A program made the position numbers and the translations under genes. A stretch of DNA of 64,000 nucleotides from Methylotenera sp. (GTDB lineage: Bacteria > Pseudomonadota > Gammaproteobacteria > Burkholderiales > Methylophilaceae), in the NCBI GenBank assembly GCA_013141495.1, contig JABFQV010000007.1:1-64000 (forward strand), in the 5' to 3' direction. Each line of letters starts with the position of its first letter. The stretch's first letter is position 1. Below are positions 57,647-64,000 of the stretch, piece by piece. The notes under the pieces were generated by a model. That model did no database searches and was not told the DNA's origin. It saw only the letters and a program-made list of their open reading frames with translations.

Positions 57647-58038
57647 TTGGCTTAGACACTAACATCATCGTACGTTATATCGCGCAGGACGATACACTGC
57701 AATCACCAAAAGCAACTAAGTTAGTAGAGGCGTTATCCAATGAAAATCCAGGTTTCATTACGCTGGTTTCAACGGTTGAACTGGTGTGGGTGATGCAGGG
57801 CTGTTATCAGGCTAGTAAAGAGGAAACTGTGACGATACTACAGTCACTTTTACATACTCGAGAGTTTGTTATCGAAAATGCAGAGGTTGTTGCAAAAGCC
57901 TTATCTGCGTATGTTGCCTCAAACGCAGATTTTGCTGATTGTCTCATTGAGCGTTCTGCCAATCATGCCAAATGTACTTGCACCAAGACGTTCGACAGCA
58001 ATGCGTCTAAAATGGCAGGCATGCTATTAGTTACATAG
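57643..58038 (+). CDS. vapC: VapC-family PIN-domain toxin
   Basis: A 131-residue PIN-domain ribonuclease. The acidic residues are in place: Asp5 in MIGLDTNIIVRYIA, Glu46 in VSTVELVWVM, Asp96/Asp99 in NADFADCLIE and Asp118 in TKTFDSNASK. VapC toxins cleave specific RNAs when not bound by the antitoxin. Here the antitoxin is of AbrB/MazE type, a common pairing. Its 3' end overlaps the converging DUF455 gene by eight bases. Confidence 0.93.
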   Translation: MIGLDTNIIVRYIAQDDTLQSPKATKLVEALSNENPGFITLVSTVELVWVMQGCYQASKEETVTILQSLLHTREFVIENAEVVAKALSAYVASNADFADCLIERSANHAKCTCTKTFDSNASKMAGMLLVT

Positions 58039-58888
58039 CAATTTCGCACTTATTGCTGGTCGAGTTTTCCTGATGCGTTACATCTAGGCTACTTGCAGAA
58101 CTCAACAACGCCAACTCGGCCTCGGTAAACCCGGCTTTGCGTCTGGCTTCCAGGTTAAATGGTTTGCGCAATTTAGGTGCGCTGTACTGTTTGGCCAAGC
58201 TATCATAAGCCGCTATTGAATCTAGCCCACGTTGTTCACACAGCCAATTAAACCAGCGATTACCAATCGCTACATGGCCAATTTCATCACGTAGAATAAT
58301 GTCTAGAATTTCAGCGACTTGCAAATCCCCTACTTGTGCAAATTTATTACGTAGCAGTGGGCTGGCATCCAAACCGCGCGCTTCCATGGTGCGCGGCACT
58401 AATGCTATTCTGCCCAGCACATCCGCTTCTGTTCTTTGTGCCATCTCCCATAGACTACTGTGACAGGTAAAATCACCGTAGCTGTAACCCATCGTTTGTA
58501 AATGATTATTAAGCAAGTCGAAATGATAGGCTTCTTCCGCCGCTACTTTGAGCCAATCAGCATAATAGTCTTGCGGCATATTAGCAAAGCGCCAGATTGC
58601 ATCTAAAGCGAGGTTAATGGCGTTAAATTCAATATGTGCCAGCGCGTGGATTAAGGCCGCACGGCCTTCAATAGTGCGCATAGAGCGTTTTTTAACAGTT
58701 AGTGGTGACACTAACTCTGGCTTTGCCGGATGGCCGGGAATCGCCAAGCTTGCAATAAGTTCCGCATTGACATCAATACGTATTCGACCTGCCAGCCAAG
58801 CCTGATTAAGCGAGGCAACCCCTGATGTTTTATCGTTAACACTGCACTCGGCTAACCAATGCAAGGCGTTTTGTCTTAATTCGTTCAC
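58031..58888 (-). CDS. Ferritin-like DUF455 protein
   Basis: A 285-residue protein of the DUF455 family, ferritin-like four-helix proteins with a predicted di-metal site. Likely ligands are in HALAHIEFNAINLALDAI (Glu, His), AAEEAYHFDLLNNHL (Glu, His) and LRDEIGHVAIGNRWFNWLC (Glu, His). The family's reaction is not established to my knowledge; some members accompany iron-sulphur or tRNA-modifying genes. It is nine bases after the SMP-30-like gene and looks like the last gene of the run that begins at 63357. Confidence 0.9.
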   Translation of the reverse strand: MNELRQNALHWLAECSVNDKTSGVASLNQAWLAGRIRIDVNAELIASLAIPGHPAKPELVSPLTVKKRSMRTIEGRAALIHALAHIEFNAINLALDAIWRFANMPQDYYADWLKVAAEEAYHFDLLNNHLQTMGYSYGDFTCHSSLWEMAQRTEADVLGRIALVPRTMEARGLDASPLLRNKFAQVGDLQVAEILDIILRDEIGHVAIGNRWFNWLCEQRGLDSIAAYDSLAKQYSAPKLRKPFNLEARRKAGFTEAELALLSSASSLDVTHQENSTSNKCEIAM

Positions 58889-58897
58889 TGAGTGTTA

Positions 58898-59776
58898 TTA
58901 TTTTAATGAAATAAAATCCAGCTCACCTGCTTTCATATCCGGCACCATGATGTATTTTTCATCTTTGGTAATGGCAATATCTGCCGCTGCCTGATAACCG
59001 CTTTTAAGCAGTTCAACATCACCTTTGGTATTGATGCTAAACACTTTGCCGTTGTTCCAATCGCTCACGTACATGGTGCCGTTAGAATGATGCACCACAC
59101 CATCACCACCGCCAAAACCTTCACTAATATCCGTTAAAGCCAGTGTTTGCGTATTTAAGCTGTAAAGCACGCCAGAGGAAAAATCTACAATCATCAACAC
59201 ATTGCCAGTGTCATCTGCTAATAAGCCATTAGGCGCTTTAATACGTGCGTCTTGTGTGTCGTTAATAAGCAGCTGTACGCTGCCTTGCGGGTTGATTTTA
59301 TACACGGCACCGCCTTTACCTGTTTTAAACAGGTCACCACTATCACTCACGTATAAGTTGCCTTGCAGGTCTGCTTCTAAATCATTTAAAAATTGAGGGG
59401 TAGTTGGAAAGCTTTCTGCCGCAACAAATACGCTCACGTTGCCAGTTGGCGTGATTTTTAAGATTTTTGTGTTATCTGCCACGTATAAATCTTGACCAAT
59501 GATTGCCAGCCCTTTGGGGTCATCTAAGCCGCTAGCAAAAATAGAGGCTTTACCTAATGCATCTATCACTGTAATTTGACCATCGCCAGCTTTACCAAAC
59601 GCGTTGATTTCTGACACAAAAATACGGCCATCTTTGGCTTGCACTACAGACTCTGGCGTTTTTAACCCGGTAATTTTTTGTGGCGTGTATGCAATAGGCT
59701 TTATAGTGCTCTGGCAGCCAAGGGTTAAGGCACCCAGGACAAAAATTGAGGCTAATGTTATTTTTTTATATGGCAT
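58898..59776 (-). CDS. SMP-30/gluconolactonase-like lipoprotein
   Basis: A 292-residue beta-propeller lipoprotein. The leader ends in LTLGCQ (lipobox, about residues 17-22). The body shows SMP-30/gluconolaconase-type blades: VVQAKDGRIFVSEINAFGKA, GLAIIGQDLYVADNTKILKI, LEADLQGNLYVSDSGDLFKT and GVVHHSNGTMYVSDWNNGKV. Lactonase activity would need metal ligands that I cannot assign. With the dehydrogenase homologue two genes upstream it could hydrolyse a lactone made there; this is inference. Confidence 0.85.
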   Translation of the reverse strand: MPYKKITLASIFVLGALTLGCQSTIKPIAYTPQKITGLKTPESVVQAKDGRIFVSEINAFGKAGDGQITVIDALGKASIFASGLDDPKGLAIIGQDLYVADNTKILKITPTGNVSVFVAAESFPTTPQFLNDLEADLQGNLYVSDSGDLFKTGKGGAVYKINPQGSVQLLINDTQDARIKAPNGLLADDTGNVLMIVDFSSGVLYSLNTQTLALTDISEGFGGGDGVVHHSNGTMYVSDWNNGKVFSINTKGDVELLKSGYQAAADIAITKDEKYIMVPDMKAGELDFISLK

Positions 59777-59824
59777 GATTATTCCTAAAATTCTTTCGTA
59801 AAAATTACTTTTAATAGGTCTTTT

Positions 59825-60421
59825 CTAGAAAGACATGGCTCTGATTTTTGGTGTTGGCAACAAAGTAACCATACTGCAAGGCGCGGCATCGGTGCTGTTA
59901 GGTAGTGGCGTATTGATTAAGGTTTGCAAAGTGTTGTCGGCTTGCATTTTACTTATCATGTCATCAATCGCCAGGGCGTAGGCTTTTTCTATCCAATAAT
60001 CCGGTTTTATATCTAAAAACCCATGTTGCTTGGATTCTCCCACATAAGTGCCTACAAGCTTACCAATACCGGTGTAAACATTGGCCGTTACCTTGCTATA
60101 AAATAATTGTACCTGAGGGTTATAAAACATTCTGGGTTGCAACCAAACCAAAGCATTGGCAGATTGATTGCTCTCGCACAGGCTCACCGCACCATACAGC
60201 TGGGTTAATTTAGGTATGGCTAAACGCTCTACCACTGGGCCTTGGTAAAACCAGTGATCGCGGTAGTAATGCCATAACTTGATAGGGTTAGTGTATTCCA
60301 CAGGCTGAATATAAACCAGCACATTAGGGTTACTGCTATTGGCGCTGGCTTCATCGGCCTGAGCATTTAAATTCAGCAGCAGTGTTAATGCCAACAAAAC
60401 ATGGGGGATATATTTTTTCAT
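59825..60421 (-). CDS. Exported protein of unknown function
   Basis: A 198-residue protein that I do not recognise. A signal peptide (HVLLALTLLLNLNAQA, cleavage near ADEAS) is clear. The mature part is aromatic-rich (VYIQPVEYTNPIKLWHYYRD, HWFYQGPVVERLAIPKLTQL, ALVWLQPRMFYNPQVQLFYS) with two cysteines (CESN, CSMV) and no repeats. It lies 12 bases downstream of the dehydrogenase gene and 48 bases upstream of the SMP-30-like gene, so it is probably part of the same export-and-redox unit. Confidence 0.78.
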   Translation of the reverse strand: MKKYIPHVLLALTLLLNLNAQADEASANSSNPNVLVYIQPVEYTNPIKLWHYYRDHWFYQGPVVERLAIPKLTQLYGAVSLCESNQSANALVWLQPRMFYNPQVQLFYSKVTANVYTGIGKLVGTYVGESKQHGFLDIKPDYWIEKAYALAIDDMISKMQADNTLQTLINTPLPNSTDAAPCSMVTLLPTPKIRAMSF

Positions 60422-60433
60422 ATTATTTACTCC

Positions 60434-61639
60434 TTATTTACCTTGGTAGCTAATGCGGTAAATGACATTTAGTTTATCGTCAGTCACATACAGCGCACCA
60501 TCTGGCCCAACAGCCACATCAACAGGCCTGCCCCAAGCCTCGTTCCCAAGTAGCCAACCCGTAGCAAAGTCTTCAGCCACATGTGCCTGATTATGTTTAA
60601 ATTTTACACGAACCAGTTGGTAACCTGCGGCTTGTTTACGGTTCCAGGAACCATGCATTGCCACAATAGCATCTGATTTATATTGGGCAGGCCAATTGGT
60701 TTTATCTAAAAAAGCGATGCCTATCGGCGTGGTGTGTGAGGTAAAGGTCAGCGCTGGGGCTTGCGTGTTGTTACAAAACCCGGGTTCAGCAGGAAAATTT
60801 AGATCCTCCACCTGCGCGTTCAAATTGTTGGGGTCTGCCCAGCAATGGGGCCAGCCGTAATGTTTACCCGCTTCAATTTTATTTAAATGTTCTGGTGGCA
60901 ATTCGTCATTAACGGCGCCATTTTTAATGGCTGAACGATTATCTGCGCCGTTGTTAGTAGCGAACATCTGTTTTGTAATGGGGTGCCATGCAAAGCCTTG
61001 CGAGTTACGCAAACCACGCGCCCAAATGGCAGACTGTTGATGACGACCCAATGTTGTCAATGCGCCTGCAGGTTTACCGTCAAGGCTATAACGCAATATC
61101 GTTGCACGTAACGGGTCATTTTCAAGGCACACATTGCAACTTGAACCTACGTTGATATATAAAAAGCCATCGGCACCTAGCTTTATATTTTTAAGCGTAT
61201 GTCCGCCAGCAGGCAGGTTTGTTATAAAGGGCTGAGGTAGTGACCATTTTCCGTTTATCTGTTTAAGCTTGACAACGCCATTTTGATTAGCCACTAACAG
61301 ATCATCGCCCACAAAGGCTAAACCTTGTGGCGCATTCAGGTTTTCTGCCACGGTGATAATGTCATCGGCAATACGGTCTTTGTTAGCATCGGGCAGCATC
61401 AGCACTTTATTTGCTTTTGCTACAGAAACGTAAAGATTGCCTTTTGCATCAAAGGCGATAAACCTAACCCCGCGCAGTGCCGCGCTATTTTTAGTAGCGG
61501 CGCCAGCAAAAAGCTCAATGCTAAAACCAGCAGGGAGTTTAATCCGCGTTAAATCAGGGCTGGCAATGGCTAATGGTGTAACCAGCAAAAGAGCCAACGT
61601 CACTAATTTGATGATATTTTGTGCTAAATAATCGGGCAT
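60434..61639 (-). CDS. Soluble PQQ-type sugar (sorbosone) dehydrogenase homologue
   Basis: A 401-residue exported beta-propeller of the glucose/sorbosone dehydrogenase family, which oxidises sugars in the periplasm with PQQ. After the signal peptide (LVTLALLLVTPLAIA) come LPAGFSIELFAGAATKNSAA, GADGFLYINVGSSCNVCLEN, WARGLRNSQGFAWHPITKQM and VGPDGALYVTDDKLNVIYRI. The segment DNRSAIKNGAVNDELPPEHL and HCWAD are as in sorbosone-type members. The true substrate is unknown. It sits 28 bases after the flavoprotein gene. Confidence 0.88.
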   Translation of the reverse strand: MPDYLAQNIIKLVTLALLLVTPLAIASPDLTRIKLPAGFSIELFAGAATKNSAALRGVRFIAFDAKGNLYVSVAKANKVLMLPDANKDRIADDIITVAENLNAPQGLAFVGDDLLVANQNGVVKLKQINGKWSLPQPFITNLPAGGHTLKNIKLGADGFLYINVGSSCNVCLENDPLRATILRYSLDGKPAGALTTLGRHQQSAIWARGLRNSQGFAWHPITKQMFATNNGADNRSAIKNGAVNDELPPEHLNKIEAGKHYGWPHCWADPNNLNAQVEDLNFPAEPGFCNNTQAPALTFTSHTTPIGIAFLDKTNWPAQYKSDAIVAMHGSWNRKQAAGYQLVRVKFKHNQAHVAEDFATGWLLGNEAWGRPVDVAVGPDGALYVTDDKLNVIYRISYQGK

Positions 61640-61667
61640 TTTTTTGAGCTGAGGATAACCGTAAAAA

Positions 61668-62945
61668 TCAAGTCAACACATCGGTCCAAATGTTTTGTGC
61701 CCAACTGGCTGCATATTCGCCTTCTTTATCTGAAGGCGCTAACGATACGCCACCGCCTTCAGCTGATATCATGATTTTTTTAGCCTCATCATAGCGATAC
61801 ACGTTAGCCACATGCATGGCAGATTTATCGGTAACAAAACTATAGCAAGTATTCGCGAATACAGGCACCGAGTCTGGCGCTAAGCCTGCCATCAACTGCA
61901 CAATCGCGTTAGCGCACACCTTGGCCTGGTTGGTAGCCATGTGTGCAGATTTTGGCAGACCTGCTGCAACACTGTCGCCCAGCACGTGTACGTTTTGCAC
62001 CAGTTTGGATTCATAGGTTAAAAAATCAACTTCGCACCACGGGTAATCTTTTTCGGTCAAGTTCGCTATTTGCGCGATTTTTCCCGCGCGTTGTGGCGGG
62101 ATGATATTAAGCACATCGGCGCTAACTTTATCAAAATCGGTGGTGACTGTTTTAGTCGCAACATCCACACTTGTTACAGCGCTATCTGGGCGGTAATCTA
62201 CAATGCCTGGGTACAGCGTTGCCCAAACTTTTGTGAATAAGCCTTTTTTAGAGATAATTTCTGCGTTGGCATCGAGCACAATAATTTTGCTTCTCGGCTT
62301 GTGTGCTTTGAGATAACTCGCCACCTGACACACGCGCTCATAAGGCCCTGGCGGGCAACGGTAAGGCGCTTTGGGTACGTTCATCACAAATACACCGCCG
62401 TCTGGCATGGCTTCTAATTGCTTACGCAAATTTACTGTTTGCCAGCCTGCTTTCCAGGCGTGCGGTATCTGTTGCTGACCTTCAGCACTTGCCAGCATGG
62501 GTAAATCATTATAAATAAAATCAATCCCGGGCGCGACAACCAGTCTATCGTAGCTCAATTCCCCACGTAGCATTGTGACTTTTTTTGCTGTGCTATCAAT
62601 GGCAGTTACCGTATCCTGCACCCATTGAATACCATGGTTTGCCTTAAGCGCATCATAGCCAAAAGTTAAGTCATTGATGCTTTTACTGCCACCCAACACC
62701 AAATTGCTTAATGGGCACGATACAAATTGCTTATTGACTTCAACCACAATCACTTCAATGGCACCCAAGCTCCACATGCGCAGGTACTTGGCAACAGTTG
62801 CGCCAGCATACCCGCCACCAACTACAACCACGCGCCCTATCGGCGGTTTGGTTGCACGCGCAAAGGCTGACAAACTCGCATTGGCCAGACCTAAGCCTAA
62901 ACCAACACCCGTTAATTTTATAAAGTCGCGACGGTTAGTTTGCAT
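61668..62945 (-). CDS. fccB: FccB-type flavoprotein (sulfide dehydrogenase flavoprotein chain)
   Basis: A 425-residue flavoprotein with a twin-arginine signal (NRRDFIKLTG, residues 4-13). The FAD motif is RVVVVGGGYAGATVAKYLR; Cys77 in FVSCPLSNLVLGG matches the covalent-FAD cysteine of flavocytochrome c; the Cys in YRCPPGPYERVCQVASYLKA and that in NTCYSFVTDKSA match the redox disulphide. A C-terminal FCSD domain follows. This form oxidises sulfide in the periplasm and passes electrons to a cytochrome c subunit, which the overlapping upstream gene encodes. The substrate here is not proven. Confidence 0.92.
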   Translation of the reverse strand: MQTNRRDFIKLTGVGLGLGLANASLSAFARATKPPIGRVVVVGGGYAGATVAKYLRMWSLGAIEVIVVEVNKQFVSCPLSNLVLGGSKSINDLTFGYDALKANHGIQWVQDTVTAIDSTAKKVTMLRGELSYDRLVVAPGIDFIYNDLPMLASAEGQQQIPHAWKAGWQTVNLRKQLEAMPDGGVFVMNVPKAPYRCPPGPYERVCQVASYLKAHKPRSKIIVLDANAEIISKKGLFTKVWATLYPGIVDYRPDSAVTSVDVATKTVTTDFDKVSADVLNIIPPQRAGKIAQIANLTEKDYPWCEVDFLTYESKLVQNVHVLGDSVAAGLPKSAHMATNQAKVCANAIVQLMAGLAPDSVPVFANTCYSFVTDKSAMHVANVYRYDEAKKIMISAEGGGVSLAPSDKEGEYAASWAQNIWTDVLT

Positions 62946-63336
62946 GATTTTTATTTAAAACTTGTGAAGGTAACGCTGATGGTTGACGCGGGGTTTGCGC
63001 TGAGAAATAAGTAGCCAAGCCTTCTATCTCTTGTGTATTCAAACCTCTAGCATGCCTATGCATAACGGTTGCCTCGCGCTCACCAGATTTAAAGGCTAAC
63101 ATTTTTGTTAAAAAATCTGTTTTATCTATGCCTGCCAGCAGTTTCGCTTTATCAACACCATTGCCACCGCCGTTGGGAACGACGGCATTACCAAGCGTTC
63201 CATGGCAAGCCGCACATGAAGCGGCTAATGCACGCATATGGCTTGGGCTAGCGGATAAAACAAAAACCTCAGTAGCACTTGCTACTGAGGTTATCAATAA
63301 TGTTGCCAAACCCATCATGGTGATTATTTTTTTCAT
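62935..63336 (-). CDS. Monohaem cytochrome c (probable FccA/SoxE-type partner)
   Basis: A 133-residue precursor from ATG at 63336 (a GTG at 63357 would add seven residues). The signal peptide is MKKIITMMGLATLLITSVAS. A single haem site CAACHG lies about residues 40-45, and a Met in ATVMHRHARGL could be the axial ligand. NTQEIEGLATYFSAQTPRQP is the usual C-terminal helix. Its end overlaps the flavoprotein gene by 11 bases, the arrangement of flavocytochrome c subunits. One haem rather than two is usual for the short FccA type. Confidence 0.88.
   Translation of the reverse strand: MKKIITMMGLATLLITSVASATEVFVLSASPSHMRALAASCAACHGTLGNAVVPNGGGNGVDKAKLLAGIDKTDFLTKMLAFKSGEREATVMHRHARGLNTQEIEGLATYFSAQTPRQPSALPSQVLNKNHAN
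63265..63292. repeat. Perfect 12-bp hairpin in the cytochrome leader
   Basis: AACCTCAGTAGC and its exact reverse complement with a four-base ACTT loop, inside the signal-peptide coding region of the cytochrome gene. Confidence 0.85.
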
Positions 63337-63659
63337 GGTATTTTGAATGTAGGGCACCTCTATTAATTCAATTTTTGTACCACAGGCACTCCGATTTTCT
63401 AAGCACTAAAGTGCTTGAAAAGTCGTATGTCGTGATGCTACGTTGCTCATAAAAAATTATTCCTTATCAGAGGTAAGCTGATAAGCACTACTAAGCCAGA
63501 AAACTGGCAAGTATTGCTAATATATAAAATATATACTGCGTCATAATTTTTTATTCGCGCCTTGCCTAACTTAAAAACTTGAATTAACAGAGGCACCCTG
63601 TAAATTAAAACCCCATTCTAAATAACTTTTATGAATAGTGCGTGATTTAAGTCACACTA
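63337..63659. other. Gap upstream of the cytochrome gene
   Basis: No gene seen. It holds copy 3 of the three-member hairpin repeat and AT-rich sequence; a promoter for the six-gene run is expected here but I could not fix one. Confidence 0.55.
63478..63520 (+). repeat. Hairpin repeat family, copy 3
   Basis: CTGATAAGCACTACTAAGCC then AGAAAACTGGCAAGTATTGC. It differs from copy 2 at two positions. Confidence 0.88.
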
Positions 63660-64000
63660 CTAGAAACATTTTTCTTCCTGACAACCTTCATCTGTTACAC
63701 CAAGACTTGTCAGCAATTCCACCATGTGGGTATTGCCACCATCTCTTAACGGACGAAGAATAGATACTTCTGCTTTTAATTTTTCGTTTACGTTTGCACC
63801 TTTACTTGCCAATAGCTTAACCATGTCATCAAAGCCATTAAATACGGCTAAATGAAACGCGGAGTTATGTGACAAAGGATGCACGTAATTGATGTCAGCA
63901 CCTTTACTCAACAAATACTTTACGGTTTCGATTTGGTTTTTATTAGCCGCCATTTGTACCGGTGACCATGCAAATGATTTTTCATTTGCATTTTTAGCAT
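63660..64000 (-). CDS. Ankyrin-repeat protein (partial, 5' end beyond the window)
   Basis: The frame is open from the stop at 63660 to the right edge (about 113 codons). It reads through AWSPVQMAANKNQIETVKYL, LSKGADINYVHPLSHNSAFH and LAVFNGFDDMVKLLASKGAN, about three ankyrin repeats, and ends with a Cys pair (EGCQEEKCF). The Met at 63953 is internal, because the reading frame and an ankyrin repeat continue upstream. It is on the same strand as the cytochrome-flavoprotein run, about 300 bases before it. Confidence 0.88.
   Translation of the reverse strand, partial: AKNANEKSFAWSPVQMAANKNQIETVKYLLSKGADINYVHPLSHNSAFHLAVFNGFDDMVKLLASKGANVNEKLKAEVSILRPLRDGGNTHMVELLTSLGVTDEGCQEEKCF

Noticed and set aside
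63653-63953. Treating the right-edge ankyrin frame as a complete gene starting at 63953
   Set aside because: The ankyrin repeat and open frame continue upstream to the end of the window, so that Met is internal.

Overview
The window looks like chromosomal DNA of a polarly or peritrichously flagellated betaproteobacterium. Low-to-moderate GC, the flagellar gene order, the nadE-glnB and serB/ilvBHC/psd/rppH arrangement and the general protein character suggest a Methylophilaceae-type methylotroph such as Methylotenera. That placement is an impression from gene content, not a database result. No rRNA, tRNA, CRISPR array or complete insertion sequence was found.

Layout. (1) 1-3953 (-): an orphan substrate-binding lipoprotein whose 3' end overlaps a large membrane GGDEF-EAL sensor (PhnD-like, PAS, GAF, PAS, GGDEF, start of EAL; cut by the left edge). 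(2) 4014-16739: flgN-flgM-flgA on the minus strand and flgBCDEFGHIJ-flgKL on the plus strand. (3) 16797-28047 (-): fliF-G-H-I-J-K, then fliL-M-N-O-P-Q-R, with fliE reading away from fliF at 28274. (4) 28711-35129 (-): fliC, flaG, fliD, fliS, a fliT-like gene, a second FliK-domain gene and a free-standing FlhB C-terminal-domain gene. (5) 35649-37690 (-): a NarL-type two-component pair split by a MITE-like element. Together this is nearly a whole flagellum: basal body, export apparatus (flhA and full flhB are not here), switch, hook, filament and chaperones. Five sites match the sigma-28 pattern TAAA-N15-GCCGATAA with exact 15-nt spacing, ahead of flgM, flgK, fliD, flaG and fliC, so the late regulon can be read from the sequence.

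(6) 37890-48868: feoAB with a Fur-box-like palindrome, an unrecognised 440-residue acidic protein, a DUF486 membrane protein, nadE-glnB, an ankyrin-repeat exported protein, sucCD and serB. (7) 49052-54133: ilvB-ilvH-ilvC for branched-chain amino acids, psd, and convergent rppH. (8) 54252-58038: a YVTN beta-propeller lipoprotein, a periplasmic SRPBCC protein, a type IV pilin with a clear sigma-54 promoter, and a MazE/AbrB-VapC toxin-antitoxin pair. (9) 58031-63357 (-): a tight six-gene run: cytochrome c, FccB-type flavoprotein, PQQ-type sugar dehydrogenase homologue, unknown exported protein, SMP-30-like lipoprotein, ferritin-like DUF455 protein. A second ankyrin protein is cut by the right edge.

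The intergenic DNA is rich in small repeats: two 173-174 bp MITE-like elements with matching terminal inverted repeats (one with a 5-bp target duplication), GTCATTCTGAGCG-type hairpins, a three-copy hairpin family confined to 55-63.5 kb, a 108-bp tandem duplication, and a G-rich inverted repeat with quadruplex potential between ilvH and ilvC. The most promising candidates for undescribed biology are the substrate-binding-lipoprotein/GGDEF-EAL module, the six-gene redox operon and the orphan 440-residue protein.
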